A DNA stretch of 64,000 nt from Corynebacterium callunae DSM 20147 (GCF_000344785.1 NC_020506.1:2046001-2110000), one strand, 5' to 3'; positions 34,227 through 43,886 are shown, counted from the stretch's first letter. Notes: generated from the letters alone by a model not told the origin. Translations and numbers: made by a program.

Positions 34227-35369
34227 TTAGGATTCTTCACTTAAGAGGATATCGGCGATGATCCCGTCGGCAAGCAAACGCCCAGCACTGGTCACCGCAA
34301 TATTGCCGGCAGCCGTCACCTGCAACAAGCCGCCCTTAATATGGCGTTCAATAACTGGATGCGCCGCAGCCGAGAAAATTTCGCGTGGCAAGCCCTGCTT
34401 TAGACGCAAGCCCAACATCACTCGCTCAGTGTGATGATCTGCGGCGCTGAGGTGCTCAGTTTCCTTAATCGGCAGCTCACCCGCAGCAATCTGGGCGGCA
34501 TATCGAGCGGGGTGCTTGACGTTATAAAAACGGCGATCCCCCATATGAGAGTGCGCGCCGGGGCCTGCACCCCACCAGTCACCGTCAACCCAATAGCCCA
34601 TATTGTGCTTGCATTCCCCACCTGGCTTAGCCCAATTGGACACCTCATACCAATCAAAACCATTGGCGCGCAGGCGCTGATCAATAATTTCATAACGGTC
34701 TGCGTAGGTATCCTCATCCGGCTGAGGCAGCTCGCCTTTAGAAACCTTGCGGGCCATCGCAGTGCCATCTTCCACAATCAGGGAATAGGCAGAAACATGA
34801 TCCACATCGGCTTCCAAAATGGCATCCAAAGTGGCACGCACATCATCATCGGTTTCAGTTGGCGTGCCATAAATCATGTCCAAATTGACATGTTCAAAGC
34901 CCGCAGCCTTTGCTTCCTTGGCCGCCGCGACTGGGCGCCCCGGGGTGTGCTTGCGGTCCAAGACCTTTAAAACGCTTGACGACGCCGACTGCATGCCCAA
35001 AGAAATTCGATTATATCCAGCCTCTTTAAGCTGGCTAAAAAACTCTGGAGAGGTGGACTCAGGGTTTGATTCCGTGGTGATTTCCGCGCCCGGGGCAATG
35101 CCAAAAGTATTGCGAATTCCATTAAGAACCCGGGTGAGGCCAGCGGCTCCAATGAGCGAGGGCGTGCCACCCCCGATGAAAATGGTTTCCGCAGCCTGTG
35201 GGTTCTCCAGGGAAGCCACAGCCATTTCCAATTCCACTTCCAATGCGTCCAGATAGCTATCTGGACCCGCAGATGTACCTAACTCACCTGCAGTATAGGT
35301 GTTGAAATCGCAGTAACCGCACCTTGTTGAGCAAAACGGCACATGAATATACACACCAAAAACTGACAT
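34227..35369 (-). CDS. hemW: radical SAM protein HemW (HemN-like)
   Basis: The 380-residue radical-SAM protein has the iron-sulfur motif C13xxxC17xxC20 in PFCSTRCGYCDF, preceded by the YIHVPFC signature. Proteins of this length in the hrcA-dnaJ neighbourhood are usually HemW, a heme chaperone, rather than the oxygen-independent coproporphyrinogen oxidase HemN. ATG 35369 has GGAGGG only one base upstream, an odd spacing that suggests an unusual ribosome site or a leaderless start. It heads the hemW-hrcA-dnaJ2 run and is divergent from a secreted protein gene. Confidence 0.9.
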   Translation of the reverse strand: MSVFGVYIHVPFCSTRCGYCDFNTYTAGELGTSAGPDSYLDALEVELEMAVASLENPQAAETIFIGGGTPSLIGAAGLTRVLNGIRNTFGIAPGAEITTESNPESTSPEFFSQLKEAGYNRISLGMQSASSSVLKVLDRKHTPGRPVAAAKEAKAAGFEHVNLDMIYGTPTETDDDVRATLDAILEADVDHVSAYSLIVEDGTAMARKVSKGELPQPDEDTYADRYEIIDQRLRANGFDWYEVSNWAKPGGECKHNMGYWVDGDWWGAGPGAHSHMGDRRFYNVKHPARYAAQIAAGELPIKETEHLSAADHHTERVMLGLRLKQGLPREIFSAAAHPVIERHIKGGLLQVTAAGNIAVTSAGRLLADGIIADILLSEES

Positions 35370-35455
35370 ACCCTCCAGCGTAGTGTGTACCCCCTATACA
35401 TGATTAATTGACACTTAACATTCCAATTAGCTGTCAAAGAGGTAGAGTTCACCCT

Positions 35456-35983
35456 ATGAACCGGAAGTTTGTTGCAGCCTCATTGGCCGCTGCGCTCCTA
35501 TTCCACGCGGCCCCCGCTCATTCTTCCGTGACCCCTACCTCAACTAAGCCAGCTACCGTGGTTGATTCCGTGGTTAGTGATCCTGAGGTTGTTTCCCCTT
35601 CAGCCCCAAGTACCTCAGATTTTTGGCAAGATGCTGCAGGTCAACCGGGTGAAGTATTGCGCATCCCCTATCAGGGTGATCATCAACTTTCCGATATTAA
35701 GGTAGAAACCTCAAAGGCCTTTGATGATTTCCGCACCCTGGTGGAGCTGGACAATAATATTTTGGTTTATATCCCCAGTGACTTCCAGGGCGCTGCTCAA
35801 GCCTCAGCAGTTTTCACCGTCTCAGATGACTTTGGAGAGATCGATACCTTTGCCATCAAGGTGGATTACCCAAGCGGTGAGGTGGCTTTAGAAGAAAACC
35901 ATTCGCTGCTTTTTAAGATCATTTGTGAGCTGGCTTATCGCCTACCCCAGCTGCCTTTTGCTTCCCGCATTTTCGGGATTTAG
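35456..35983 (+). CDS. secreted protein of unknown function
   Basis: The 175-residue protein has a typical Sec signal peptide (basic MNRKF, hydrophobic VAASLAAALLFHAA, Ala-rich cleavage region near PAHSS) and a Thr/Ser/Pro-rich stretch to residue 55. A beta-rich domain follows (SDFWQDAAGQPGEVLRIPYQGD, DNNILVYIPSDFQGAAQASAVFTVSDDFGEIDTFAIKV). A hydrophobic C-terminal tail (HSLLFKIICELAYRLPQLPF) could contact the membrane. No catalytic motif is recognised. ATG 35456 is chosen because it begins the signal peptide; an upstream in-frame start adds an unnatural leader. Divergent from hemW, convergent with the next gene. Confidence 0.75.
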   Translation: MNRKFVAASLAAALLFHAAPAHSSVTPTSTKPATVVDSVVSDPEVVSPSAPSTSDFWQDAAGQPGEVLRIPYQGDHQLSDIKVETSKAFDDFRTLVELDNNILVYIPSDFQGAAQASAVFTVSDDFGEIDTFAIKVDYPSGEVALEENHSLLFKIICELAYRLPQLPFASRIFGI

Positions 35984-36001
35984 GCCGTTTTTAGCGCCTA
36001 C

Positions 36002-36682
36002 TTAGGAAACAGCGTTGCGTTTTTGGGCGAGCTTATCGGCCACCCTAGCTACCACTGCATCCACCCGCGCGCGTTCCAATAAGAATGCTGGCGGATTGCT
36101 GCCACGCATGGTGCGCACATAGGCAGGATTAGCTGTTGCTACCGCTTCCATCCAAGCCCGGGTTGCACTTTCTACCACTGCTGCCACGCGCCCATAAAGC
36201 AAAGGCAAGGACAACGAGTCCAAATCATTGGCTACTTTATTGGTTTGCGCCAGCACCCAATCAACCGTTAATTCCAAACGCTTGACCACGGCCTCGGTGC
36301 GCGCATCCAAAGCAATTGAAAGATCACGAACGTCGATGAGTCCGCCATCAATTTCAAAGTCTTTTTCCAAATCTGGTGCGGTAAGCCTTTCGGGCTTGTC
36401 GACGTGCACCTCCACCGCGTCCCGGGCGCTTACAGTGCCCTGACGCAGTCCACTGGTCAGCGCGTGACGCAGACCAGAAAGTTCCGCAACAACTCCGCGC
36501 GAGTCATCGCGCGCCTCAGCCACAATCTCTTCAAATTCGGCAAGGCAGTCTTCTACCAATTCCACGTCCCAGTCGGAAATGGCTTCCATGAGGTGCTCAA
36601 TGTATTCAGCGACTTCATCGCCGATATTGAAGATCTCCTGGGTGAGTTCGCGATGGCGTAGCTGTGCGGTGGTGCTGTTCAT
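36002..36682 (-). CDS. hypothetical helical protein
   Basis: This 226-residue protein is acidic and almost entirely helical (EIFNIGDEVAEYIEHLMEAI, DWDVELVEDCLAEFEEIVAEA) with no signal peptide or membrane helix; I do not recognise a family. ATG 36682 is chosen because GGAAGG lies 13 bases upstream; the GTG at 36694 is only one base from that site. The upstream region to 36968 holds a CTCAAGT palindrome and the terminator of the neighbouring operon. Confidence 0.7.
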   Translation of the reverse strand: MNSTTAQLRHRELTQEIFNIGDEVAEYIEHLMEAISDWDVELVEDCLAEFEEIVAEARDDSRGVVAELSGLRHALTSGLRQGTVSARDAVEVHVDKPERLTAPDLEKDFEIDGGLIDVRDLSIALDARTEAVVKRLELTVDWVLAQTNKVANDLDSLSLPLLYGRVAAVVESATRAWMEAVATANPAYVRTMRGSNPPAFLLERARVDAVVARVADKLAQKRNAVS

Positions 36683-36788
36683 CTGTGCCGACACACCTTC
36701 CTTTTCTGCAATCCGAGCTGGTTTTTAACTAGCATTCACACCAGGAGTTAGCAATAACACCAATGGTTTTATTGCACCCCTTGAGACC

Positions 36789-36805
36789 CTCAAGTAACAC
36801 TTGAG
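36789..36805. repeat. CTCAAGT/ACTTGAG palindrome
   Basis: CTCAAGT at 36789-36795 and ACTTGAG at 36799-36805 are perfect arms around AAC; a TTGAG/CTCAA pair overlaps just upstream. It lies 107 bases before the hypothetical gene at 36682 and resembles the CCTCAA/TTGAGG elements near 5455-5492. It has no T run, so a regulator site is more likely than a terminator. Confidence 0.5.
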
Positions 36806-36891
36806 AGTTTTCTCTAACGGGTCTTGACTTTATGGGAATCAGCTTAGAAAAGCAGGGTGGCGCGCCGGTGAATTCTTGCAAAAATCTGTCA

Positions 36892-36938
36892 ACAAAAAAT
36901 CCCACTGGTGTCACTGTTTTTACAGTGACACCAGTGGG
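36892..36938 (-). terminator. strong terminator of the fadD15 operon
   Basis: CCCACTGGTGTCACTG (36901-36916) and CAGTGACACCAGTGGG (36923-36938) are perfect 16-base arms around a TTTTTA loop. On the minus strand ATTTTTTGTT follows. It ends the transcript of the 36968 gene and fadD15. Confidence 0.93.
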
Positions 36939-36967
36939 GTCTTGAGCACTTGTGTTCCTAAAGTGTT

Positions 36968-37336
36968 TTACCAGGGCAGCGGTGGGAATTTGAGCGCTGC
37001 TACAAGTTCATTAAGAATGTCGGTGGCTTCTCCACGTGGTTTCTCATCAGAAAGCCGCGAGAGATACTTATCCACTACCTTCAATGCTGCAGGCTGGCCC
37101 ATGCAATCCACCACATACTGCGGATTATCCTGTGCAAAAAGCCATTCAGCATCACCAAAGGACAAGCCTGGGTTAGAGCCCAAGGTAAAGAACTCTTCAT
37201 CATCATCTGCGCCGGTGGCGGTGATATAGGCAAAATCTTCCATTACTCCGACCGCGAAAATGGTGGATTCCTCACCAATTTCAGTTTTGGTCCACTGGGA
37301 ACCATCCCAATCAAACTGCACGTCGCCCCCGCTCAT
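36968..37336 (-). CDS. hypothetical protein cotranscribed with fadD15
   Basis: This 122-residue acidic protein (segment GADDDEEFFTLGSNPG, then MGQPAALKVVDKYLSR) has no signal peptide or membrane helix and no family I recognise. Its ATG overlaps the fadD15 stop by four bases (ATGA), so translation is coupled, and the operon ends at the terminator 36892-36938. A role connected with the acyl-CoA ligase is only suggested by position. Confidence 0.72.
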   Translation of the reverse strand: MSGGDVQFDWDGSQWTKTEIGEESTIFAVGVMEDFAYITATGADDDEEFFTLGSNPGLSFGDAEWLFAQDNPQYVVDCMGQPAALKVVDKYLSRLSDEKPRGEATDILNELVAALKFPPLPW

Positions 37337-39180
37337 CGGTTATAAATGTGGTCGATGGCATCTGCATAACGCTGCACAACAATATTGCGCTTCACCTTCA
37401 AAGTTGGGGTGAGCTCGTTGTCAGCCTCAGTGAGATCGCGGTCCAGAATATAGAATTTCTTGATCGCCTCTGAATGAGAAACCGTGGCATTAGCATTGTT
37501 AATTGCATCCTGGACCTCTGCACGCAGCGCTGCATCGGTAGCAATATCAGAGACCGAACGGGACTCCGGAATATTGTGGTTAAGCTTCCAGCGTTTGAGC
37601 ATATCGGGATCAAGTGTGACCAACAGGCCAACAAAAGGCTTTCCATCGCCCACGATCATGGCCTGGCTAATCAGTGGATGAGCCTTAATAATGTCTTCCA
37701 TTGGGCCTGGGGAAACATTCTTGCCACCTGCGGTAACAATTAAATCCTTCTTGCGGCCGGTGATCATCAAGTGACCGGTATCCATGAGCTCGCCGAGGTC
37801 GCCGGAGTTAAACCAGCCATCGTGCAAGGCTTCAGCAGTAGCTTCTGGGTTATTCCAGTAACCTTGGAATAGCATCTCGCCCTTGAGCAGGATTTCTCCC
37901 ACTTCATTAATGCGAATAGTCATGCCACCCAGTGGTTTGCCCACGGTGCCGATTTTTTGATCTTCAAAGTCAACGGCAGCGGCTGCAGCTGATTCGGTAA
38001 GACCATAACCCTCATAAATTGGAATGCCGATGCCGCGGAAGAAGTGCAGCAATTCCTGACCCATTGCAGAGCCGCCAGTGATGGCATATTGCACCGAGTT
38101 ACCCACTGCTGCGCGAATCTTGGAGTAGATCAGGCGATCAAAAACCTTGTGGGAAAGCAGCACCGAACGGCTTGGACCTTCTGGGGTATCCAAAGCCATG
38201 GAGTATTCAATTGCGGTCTTTTCAGCACGTGCAAAAAGTGCGGCCTTAATTGGACCACCATCAGCTGCATTAGAAGCTGCAGCATTGCGAACCTTTTCAA
38301 AAACACGGGGCACACCCAAAATCAGGTTGGGTCGAGAACGCTGGAATTCCAAGGTCAAGCTACTAAAATCTGACCAGTGGGACTGAGTTGCGCCGGCAAT
38401 AGCAAAAGCCAGGTGTACCGCACGAGCCAGCACGTGAGCCAAAGGCAAGAAGGTCAAAAGGCGGGTACCAGGGACTGCGATTGCACCGATTGGATTGGTA
38501 AGCAGTCCGCGTACCTCAGCCAACCAGTTGTAGTGGGTAAGGATGCAACCTTTAGGACGACCAGTGGTACCGGAGGTATAAACCAAAGAAGCAAGATCAG
38601 AGGACTTGGTGTTGTGGATGCGCTCCAACACCAAATCATCCGAAAGGTCACGACCCTCAAATTTCAAGGTATCGAACGCGGAGGCATTAATTTCCAAAAT
38701 GCGACGCAACTGGGAGGAAGAACCCTTCAAAGCTGGGGTTCCATCCTCACCGAGCACCAGATTCTTCATGAGATCGGTGTGATCAGGAGTTTCGGTGATT
38801 GCCAATACGGCGCCAGAATCTTCAATAATCCACTCCACCTGAGACAGTGAAGAGGAGCTATAAATTGGAACGCTGGCAGCACCAGCAGCCCAAATAGCAA
38901 AATCTAGGACGGCCCATTCATAACGGGTATTGGCCAACAAAGCGACACGGTCACCCTGTTCAACACCGGTAGCGATAATGCCCTTGGCTACCGCGAAAAC
39001 TTCATCCTGGAATTCCTGAGCGGTAACGTTAACCCATTCAAAATTGGCGGGCTTAGTAAAGAGCACGCCATAGGGGCGAGCTTTTACTTGATCCAAAAGC
39101 GCAGTAAGGCAGGTTTCAGATTCCCCAATTGTGTATTGGGCAGGTTCTGAATACTCCTGCAGGGAGTTTTGTGCTGTCAT
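37333..39180 (-). CDS. fadD15: long-chain fatty acid--CoA ligase (AMP-binding)
   Basis: The 615-residue enzyme activates fatty acids to acyl-CoA through an acyl-adenylate. Adenylation motifs are LVYTSGTTGRPKGCILTH (P-loop-like), YGLTESAAA, FNSGDLGEL and GRKKDLIVTAGGKNVSPG. Size and motif order fit the bacterial FadD15 group used in lipid turnover and membrane lipid supply. ATG 39180 (MTAQNS) is chosen; a TTG seven codons upstream is less likely. It is followed by the small coupled gene at 36968. The upstream region is shared with divergent malQ. Confidence 0.9.
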   Translation of the reverse strand: MTAQNSLQEYSEPAQYTIGESETCLTALLDQVKARPYGVLFTKPANFEWVNVTAQEFQDEVFAVAKGIIATGVEQGDRVALLANTRYEWAVLDFAIWAAGAASVPIYSSSSLSQVEWIIEDSGAVLAITETPDHTDLMKNLVLGEDGTPALKGSSSQLRRILEINASAFDTLKFEGRDLSDDLVLERIHNTKSSDLASLVYTSGTTGRPKGCILTHYNWLAEVRGLLTNPIGAIAVPGTRLLTFLPLAHVLARAVHLAFAIAGATQSHWSDFSSLTLEFQRSRPNLILGVPRVFEKVRNAAASNAADGGPIKAALFARAEKTAIEYSMALDTPEGPSRSVLLSHKVFDRLIYSKIRAAVGNSVQYAITGGSAMGQELLHFFRGIGIPIYEGYGLTESAAAAAVDFEDQKIGTVGKPLGGMTIRINEVGEILLKGEMLFQGYWNNPEATAEALHDGWFNSGDLGELMDTGHLMITGRKKDLIVTAGGKNVSPGPMEDIIKAHPLISQAMIVGDGKPFVGLLVTLDPDMLKRWKLNHNIPESRSVSDIATDAALRAEVQDAINNANATVSHSEAIKKFYILDRDLTEADNELTPTLKVKRNIVVQRYADAIDHIYNR

Positions 39181-39502
39181 CGTGAGATTCTTGCCTTTCA
39201 AATTTCATAAGGATGTGATTCCTACGGTGGGCAGGTGTTCTCTATTGCTCTATAGCTTAGGTGCCATCTTAAGGAATCTCTTTGTCCAGGTTGTCCAATA
39301 CCCATCTCAGCAATGTGCATGCGAATGCAAAAAGTGCCCTAGTACTGAAATAATCTCGCACTCGTCGCTTTGTACACAGATCTCGCTTAGCTGCATTTAT
39401 GCTGTGTCACTGCCATGTTTTGCAGTACAGCACTACCCTCATTTTCACCCATAATGCAGGATTAGGTGTCAGCGAGCGATATTAGTGGCATGATATTGAC
39501 TT
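39181..39502. other. divergent promoter region between fadD15 and malQ
   Basis: No gene is evident in this stretch of about 320 bases. It must hold both promoters. A TTTTGCAGTACAGCACTACC stretch near 39418-39437 and a TGATAT-type box shortly before the malQ GTG are visible, but I could not match a known operator. Confidence 0.5.
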
Positions 39503-41650
39503 GTGACTGCACGAGGACCTTTGAATGAATTGGCCGTCCTATACGGCGTATCCACTTCCTACACCGATTACAAGGGCGCACATGTAGAGGTCAGCGACGA
39601 CACTCTAGTGAAGATCCTCCGCGCCTTAAAGGTGGATCTTGGTGCCCCAGAGACCACCGACCCTAGCGATGAGGTACTCAACCAAGCCATTGCGCGCTTC
39701 CACGACCGCGAGTTCTCTCGCCCTTTGCCACCTTGTGTGGTGGCAATCCAAGGCACTGAAGTAACTTTCCCAGTCCATGTGCATGACGGTGCTCCCGCAG
39801 CCGTTCATATCACCTTGGAAGATGGCAGCACCCGCGAGACTTTCCAGGTAGAAAACTGGACGCCACCCCGCGAGATCGACGGCATTACCTGGGGCGAAGC
39901 CTCCTTTAAGATCCCAGCTGATCTGCCCTTGGGCTGGCACCAGCTTCACCTCACCTCTGATGAGTTGGAATATAGCTGTGGTTTGATCATCACCCCGGCG
40001 CGCCTGTCTACTGCTGATAAGTATCTGCAATCACCTCGTACCGGTGTGATGGCCCAGATTTACTCCGTGCGCTCTACCCTGTCCTGGAGCATGGGCGACT
40101 TTAATGACCTGGGCAAGCTGGCCAGTGTGGTGGCCCAAGACGGCGCTGACTTCCTGCTGATTAACCCCATGCACGCAGCTGAGCCACTGCCACCAACCGA
40201 AGATTCTCCTTATTTGCCAACTACTCGTCGCTTTATCAATCCGATTTATCTGCGTGTAGAAGATGTTCCAGAGTTCAATCAGCTTGATATTGAACTTCGT
40301 GATGATGTTGCCGAGCTGGCTGAGGAATTCCGAGAGCGCAATCTAAGCGCTGAGATCATCGAGCGTAATGATGTTTATTCCGCCAAACTGCAGGTTTTGC
40401 ATGCTATTTATGATCTCCCCCGCACTGCTGAGCGGGAAGCATCCTTTGTGGACTTTGTGCAGCGCGAAGGACAAGGGCTCATTGACTTTGCAACCTGGTG
40501 TGCAGACCGTGAAATTGAGCAATCTGCCTCCGCCCATGCAGAATTGCCAGATCGCGATGAACTAACCATGTTCTATATGTGGTTGCAGTGGCTGTGTGAT
40601 GAGCAGCTGGCCGAAGCTCAAAAACGCGCCCTTGATGCCGGTATGTCCATCGGTATCATGGCTGACTTGGCAGTTGGTGTGCACCCAGGTGGCGCCGATG
40701 CCCACAACTTGGAATATGTGCTGGCTCCTGATGCTTCCGTCGGAGCTCCACCAGATGGCTATAACCAACAGGGCCAGGACTGGTCTCAGCCACCGTGGCA
40801 CCCAGTTCGTTTGGCAGAGGAAGGCTATATTCCTTGGCGTAACCTGCTGCGTACCGTATTGCGTCACTCCGGTGGCATCCGCGTAGATCACGTCCTCGGC
40901 TTGTTCCGCCTCTTTGTTATGCCTCGTATGCAGTCGCCTGCAACCGGTACCTATATCAAGTTCGACCATGAAGCTTTGGTTGGCATCCTGGCGCTTGAGG
41001 CAGAGTTGGCAGATGCGGTGGTTATTGGTGAGGATCTTGGCACCTTTGAGCCTTGGGTTCAGGATGCTTTGGCGCAGCGCGGCATTATGGGCACCTCAAT
41101 CCTGTGGTTTGAGCATTCTCCAACCCAGCCTGGGCCACGCCTGCAAAGTGAATACCGTCCGCTCGCATTGAGCTCGGTCACCACCCACGATCTACCTCCA
41201 ACTGCGGGATACTTGGCTGCGGAGCATATTGAGTTGCGTGAAAAGCTGGGCGTTCTCAGCACCGATCCAGAGGTTGAAGCAGCCGAGGATCTGCAGTGGC
41301 AGGCTGAAATTCTTGATGCTGCGGTAGCGGCTGGTGCCTTGGCTCCAAGTGCTCAAGAAGATGGCAGTTACGTGGGTCTCCCTCGTGAACAGCGCGGAAG
41401 CCTGCCAGAGCTCATGGCTGGTTTGCATGCTTTTGTTGCTGGTACACCGTCCGCACTGACCTGTGTATCCCTGGTGGATATGGTTGGCGATAAGCGCGCG
41501 CAGAATCAACCAGGCACTACTCGCGATCTCTACCCCAACTGGTGTATCCCACTCTGCGATAACGACGGCGAGCCAGTAAGTATTGAGGCACTTCGGGATA
41601 ACGAGCTTTATCACACCGTGGCCGAGGCAGCCCGCCGCCCACAACAGTAG
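39503..41650 (+). CDS. malQ: 4-alpha-glucanotransferase (amylomaltase)
   Basis: This 715-residue GH77 enzyme moves glucan chains between maltodextrins and releases glucose, feeding maltose and glycogen metabolism. The N-terminal beta domain (about 1-160) is the extended actinobacterial type; catalytic-barrel motifs are FLLINPMHAAEPLPPTEDSPY, GIRVDHVLGLFR (nucleophile Asp) and VVIGEDLGTFEP (acid Glu). GTG 39503 (MTARGPL) is the start; there is no Shine-Dalgarno sequence, and TGATATTGAC just upstream may be a -10 box of a short leader. It is monocistronic with a terminator at 41676-41720. Confidence 0.94.
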   Translation: MTARGPLNELAVLYGVSTSYTDYKGAHVEVSDDTLVKILRALKVDLGAPETTDPSDEVLNQAIARFHDREFSRPLPPCVVAIQGTEVTFPVHVHDGAPAAVHITLEDGSTRETFQVENWTPPREIDGITWGEASFKIPADLPLGWHQLHLTSDELEYSCGLIITPARLSTADKYLQSPRTGVMAQIYSVRSTLSWSMGDFNDLGKLASVVAQDGADFLLINPMHAAEPLPPTEDSPYLPTTRRFINPIYLRVEDVPEFNQLDIELRDDVAELAEEFRERNLSAEIIERNDVYSAKLQVLHAIYDLPRTAEREASFVDFVQREGQGLIDFATWCADREIEQSASAHAELPDRDELTMFYMWLQWLCDEQLAEAQKRALDAGMSIGIMADLAVGVHPGGADAHNLEYVLAPDASVGAPPDGYNQQGQDWSQPPWHPVRLAEEGYIPWRNLLRTVLRHSGGIRVDHVLGLFRLFVMPRMQSPATGTYIKFDHEALVGILALEAELADAVVIGEDLGTFEPWVQDALAQRGIMGTSILWFEHSPTQPGPRLQSEYRPLALSSVTTHDLPPTAGYLAAEHIELREKLGVLSTDPEVEAAEDLQWQAEILDAAVAAGALAPSAQEDGSYVGLPREQRGSLPELMAGLHAFVAGTPSALTCVSLVDMVGDKRAQNQPGTTRDLYPNWCIPLCDNDGEPVSIEALRDNELYHTVAEAARRPQQ

Positions 41651-41675
41651 AAACTCCGCCTCATTTGCACTAACC

Positions 41676-41720
41676 AGCTGGGATTTAAGTTCTGCATGAT
41701 GCAGAACTTAAATCCCAGCT
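41676..41720 (+). terminator. long perfect hairpin terminator after malQ
   Basis: Two perfect 21-base arms (41676-41696 and 41700-41720) with a TGA centre, followed by TCTTTCTTAG. The arms are unusually long for a terminator and include AGCTGGGATTTAAG. Confidence 0.88.
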
Positions 41721-41815
41721 TCTTTCTTAGGCTCACATAGCTTGTGGGCACTACATTTGTAGTGAACAATAAGCTTTTCTTTAACCGCCCACTTTTGTCT
41801 AGAAGGCCACCACCC

Positions 41816-43681
41816 ATGCGACTTCTCGGTCGAATTCTTAAAACCACGTCTGCCCTTTGGCCCTATTATCTCGGAATTATTCTGGTCTCAATTGTGGTAG
41901 CTGGGCTATCACTTATTTCACCGTTTATTCTCCGCGAAGCTACCAACTCCATTGTTTCCGCGACAACCGGTGAATCTTCTATTGATACCGTTACTCGCAC
42001 CATCATTTTCTTAGCCCTGGGGCTTTTTGCTGCCAGCTTGCTCAACACACTTATGAGCAATATCGGTGGCTATTTTGGTGATGTGATGGCATCGCGTATG
42101 CGCCAGATCTTGGCCACGCGTTATTACGCCAAATTGCTGGCGTTGCCGCAGAAATACTTTGATAATCAGGTCACGGGCACCATCATCGCCCGCCTTGATC
42201 GCTCCATTAATGGCATCACGCAGTTTATGCAGAGCTTCTCCAATAACTTCTTCCCCATGCTCATCACCATGGTGGCAGTACTGATTATTTCCGCGTTTTA
42301 TTATTGGCCACTAGCTATTTTGTTGGCTGCGCTCTTCCCTATTTATATGTGGTTGACCGCGCTGACTTCCAAGCGCTGGCAAGTTTTTGAGGCCGATAAG
42401 AACAAAGAGATTGATATAGCCAATGGTCGCTTTGCCGAGGTTGTCGGCCAGGTCAAGGTTGTAAAGTCCTTTGTTGCAGAAACTCGGGAGCTCTCTGATT
42501 TTGGTGGACGTTACGGCCGTACCGTAGCTATTACTCGCCCGCAGTCCAATTGGTGGCACCGCATGGATACCTTGCGTGGTGCTGCACTAAATATCATCTT
42601 CCTGGCCATCCACCTGCTCATTTTTTATCGCACTCTGCATGGTTATTTCACCATTGGCGATATGGTGATGCTTATTCAGCTTGTCACCATGGCACAACAG
42701 CCTGTTTATATGATGAGCTACATTGTCGACGCCGCCCAACGCGCCATCGCTGGTTCCCGCGATTATTTCGAAGTTATGGCCCAGCCTGTTGAGCCCACCG
42801 CCAACAAGGAGCTCGTCGCAGCCACCGAAACCAGCGACACCCCACAGCTCAGCCCAGTCAACCCGGTACCACTTCCTGCCGGGGAACCCGCCTTACTTTT
42901 CGACGACGTGACTTTCGCTTATGAAGAGGGCAAGCCCGTTATTTCCAATGTCACGATCAGTGCCCGTCACGGTGAAAAGATCGCGCTGGTTGGTGAATCA
43001 GGTGGCGGTAAGTCCACACTGGTGAACCTGCTATTAGGTCTTTATAAGCCTAATTCCGGCAACCTTGCGGTTTGTGGTCAAGATGTTAGGGAGCTTACTT
43101 CGGAGCAGCTGCGTGCTTCGGTCGGTGTCGTCTTCCAGGACGCTAGCCTCTTTTCTGGAACCATCGCAGAAAATATTGCTTATGGTCGCCCCGGCGCTTC
43201 AAAAGAAGACATCATCAGGGTAGCTAAAAAGGCCAATGCTCACGAGTTTATTGCCAACTTCCCCGAGGGTTATGACACCATCGTCGGTGAGCGTGGTTTG
43301 AAGCTTTCTGGTGGCCAAAAGCAACGAGTGGCAGTCGCCCGCGCCATGCTCAAAGATGCACCCCTGCTTGTCCTGGATGAGGCCACCTCTGCGCTTGATA
43401 CCAAGTCCGAGCGAGCTGTCCAAGCAGGTCTAGAGCAGCTTATGGAAAACCGCACCACCTTAATGATCGCCCACCGCCTGTCCACCATTGCAGGTGTGGA
43501 CACCATTGTCACCATCAAGGACGGCAAGGTTGATGAGATCGGTTCACCAGCAGAGCTAGCTGCATCAGGCGGTATTTACGCCGAGCTCTTGCGCCTAACC
43601 AACTCTACTGCTGAGGCAGACCGCGAGCGCCTGCGTGCCTTTGGTTTTACTGGTGATGCACCCGTTGAGGAAGAAATCTAA
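41816..43681 (+). CDS. ABC exporter, fused permease-ATPase
   Basis: The 621-residue half-transporter (type IV ABC exporter) has six membrane helices (about residues 20-320) and a nucleotide-binding domain with Walker A GESGGGKST near residue 397, signature KLSGGQKQRVAVARAM and Walker B LLVLDEATSALD. It should work as a dimer and export drugs, lipids or peptides. A Pro/Thr-rich linker joins the two parts. ATG 41816 (MRLLGR) has AAGG ten bases upstream; a GTG at 41744 would add an odd leader. It is a single gene ending at its own terminator; nothing nearby hints at the substrate. Confidence 0.9.
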   Translation: MRLLGRILKTTSALWPYYLGIILVSIVVAGLSLISPFILREATNSIVSATTGESSIDTVTRTIIFLALGLFAASLLNTLMSNIGGYFGDVMASRMRQILATRYYAKLLALPQKYFDNQVTGTIIARLDRSINGITQFMQSFSNNFFPMLITMVAVLIISAFYYWPLAILLAALFPIYMWLTALTSKRWQVFEADKNKEIDIANGRFAEVVGQVKVVKSFVAETRELSDFGGRYGRTVAITRPQSNWWHRMDTLRGAALNIIFLAIHLLIFYRTLHGYFTIGDMVMLIQLVTMAQQPVYMMSYIVDAAQRAIAGSRDYFEVMAQPVEPTANKELVAATETSDTPQLSPVNPVPLPAGEPALLFDDVTFAYEEGKPVISNVTISARHGEKIALVGESGGGKSTLVNLLLGLYKPNSGNLAVCGQDVRELTSEQLRASVGVVFQDASLFSGTIAENIAYGRPGASKEDIIRVAKKANAHEFIANFPEGYDTIVGERGLKLSGGQKQRVAVARAMLKDAPLLVLDEATSALDTKSERAVQAGLEQLMENRTTLMIAHRLSTIAGVDTIVTIKDGKVDEIGSPAELAASGGIYAELLRLTNSTAEADRERLRAFGFTGDAPVEEEI

Positions 43682-43692
43682 AAAGCGCATAA

Positions 43693-43745
43693 AAATTCCG
43701 CCTCACTTGAAATCTCTCCAAGTGAGGCGGAATTTCTTTTTAGAA
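43693..43745 (+). terminator. terminator between the ABC exporter and the small membrane genes
   Basis: AAATTCCGCCTCACTTG and CAAGTGAGGCGGAATTT form perfect 17-base arms, followed by CTTTTTAG on the plus strand; the reverse direction also has an A/T tail, so it may serve the convergent small genes as well. Confidence 0.9.
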
Positions 43746-43880
43746 CAAGGACACCAACCATGCGACAACCACAATGATCAACAAGACAACAAGTGCCTGA
43801 GTCACACGGGATTGTGGGTATTTACGCTTGCGCTTGGGAAGTTCTTGATCGCGTTTGCGGAGCTCTTCTGGATTAGCCAT
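43740..43880 (-). CDS. very small single-pass membrane protein (46 aa)
   Basis: The 46-residue reading frame starts MANPEELRKRDQELPKRKRK, a charged and basic cytoplasmic part, then a hydrophobic helix (ALVVLLIIVVVAWLVSLF) to the end, so the C-terminus ends in the membrane. It lies six bases downstream of the 69-residue membrane protein gene on the same strand and overlaps the exporter's terminator at its stop. The clear basic-then-hydrophobic pattern and tight spacing make it a likely gene although it is very short. Confidence 0.7.
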   Translation of the reverse strand: MANPEELRKRDQELPKRKRKYPQSRVTQALVVLLIIVVVAWLVSLF

Positions 43881-43886
43881 AAGACG

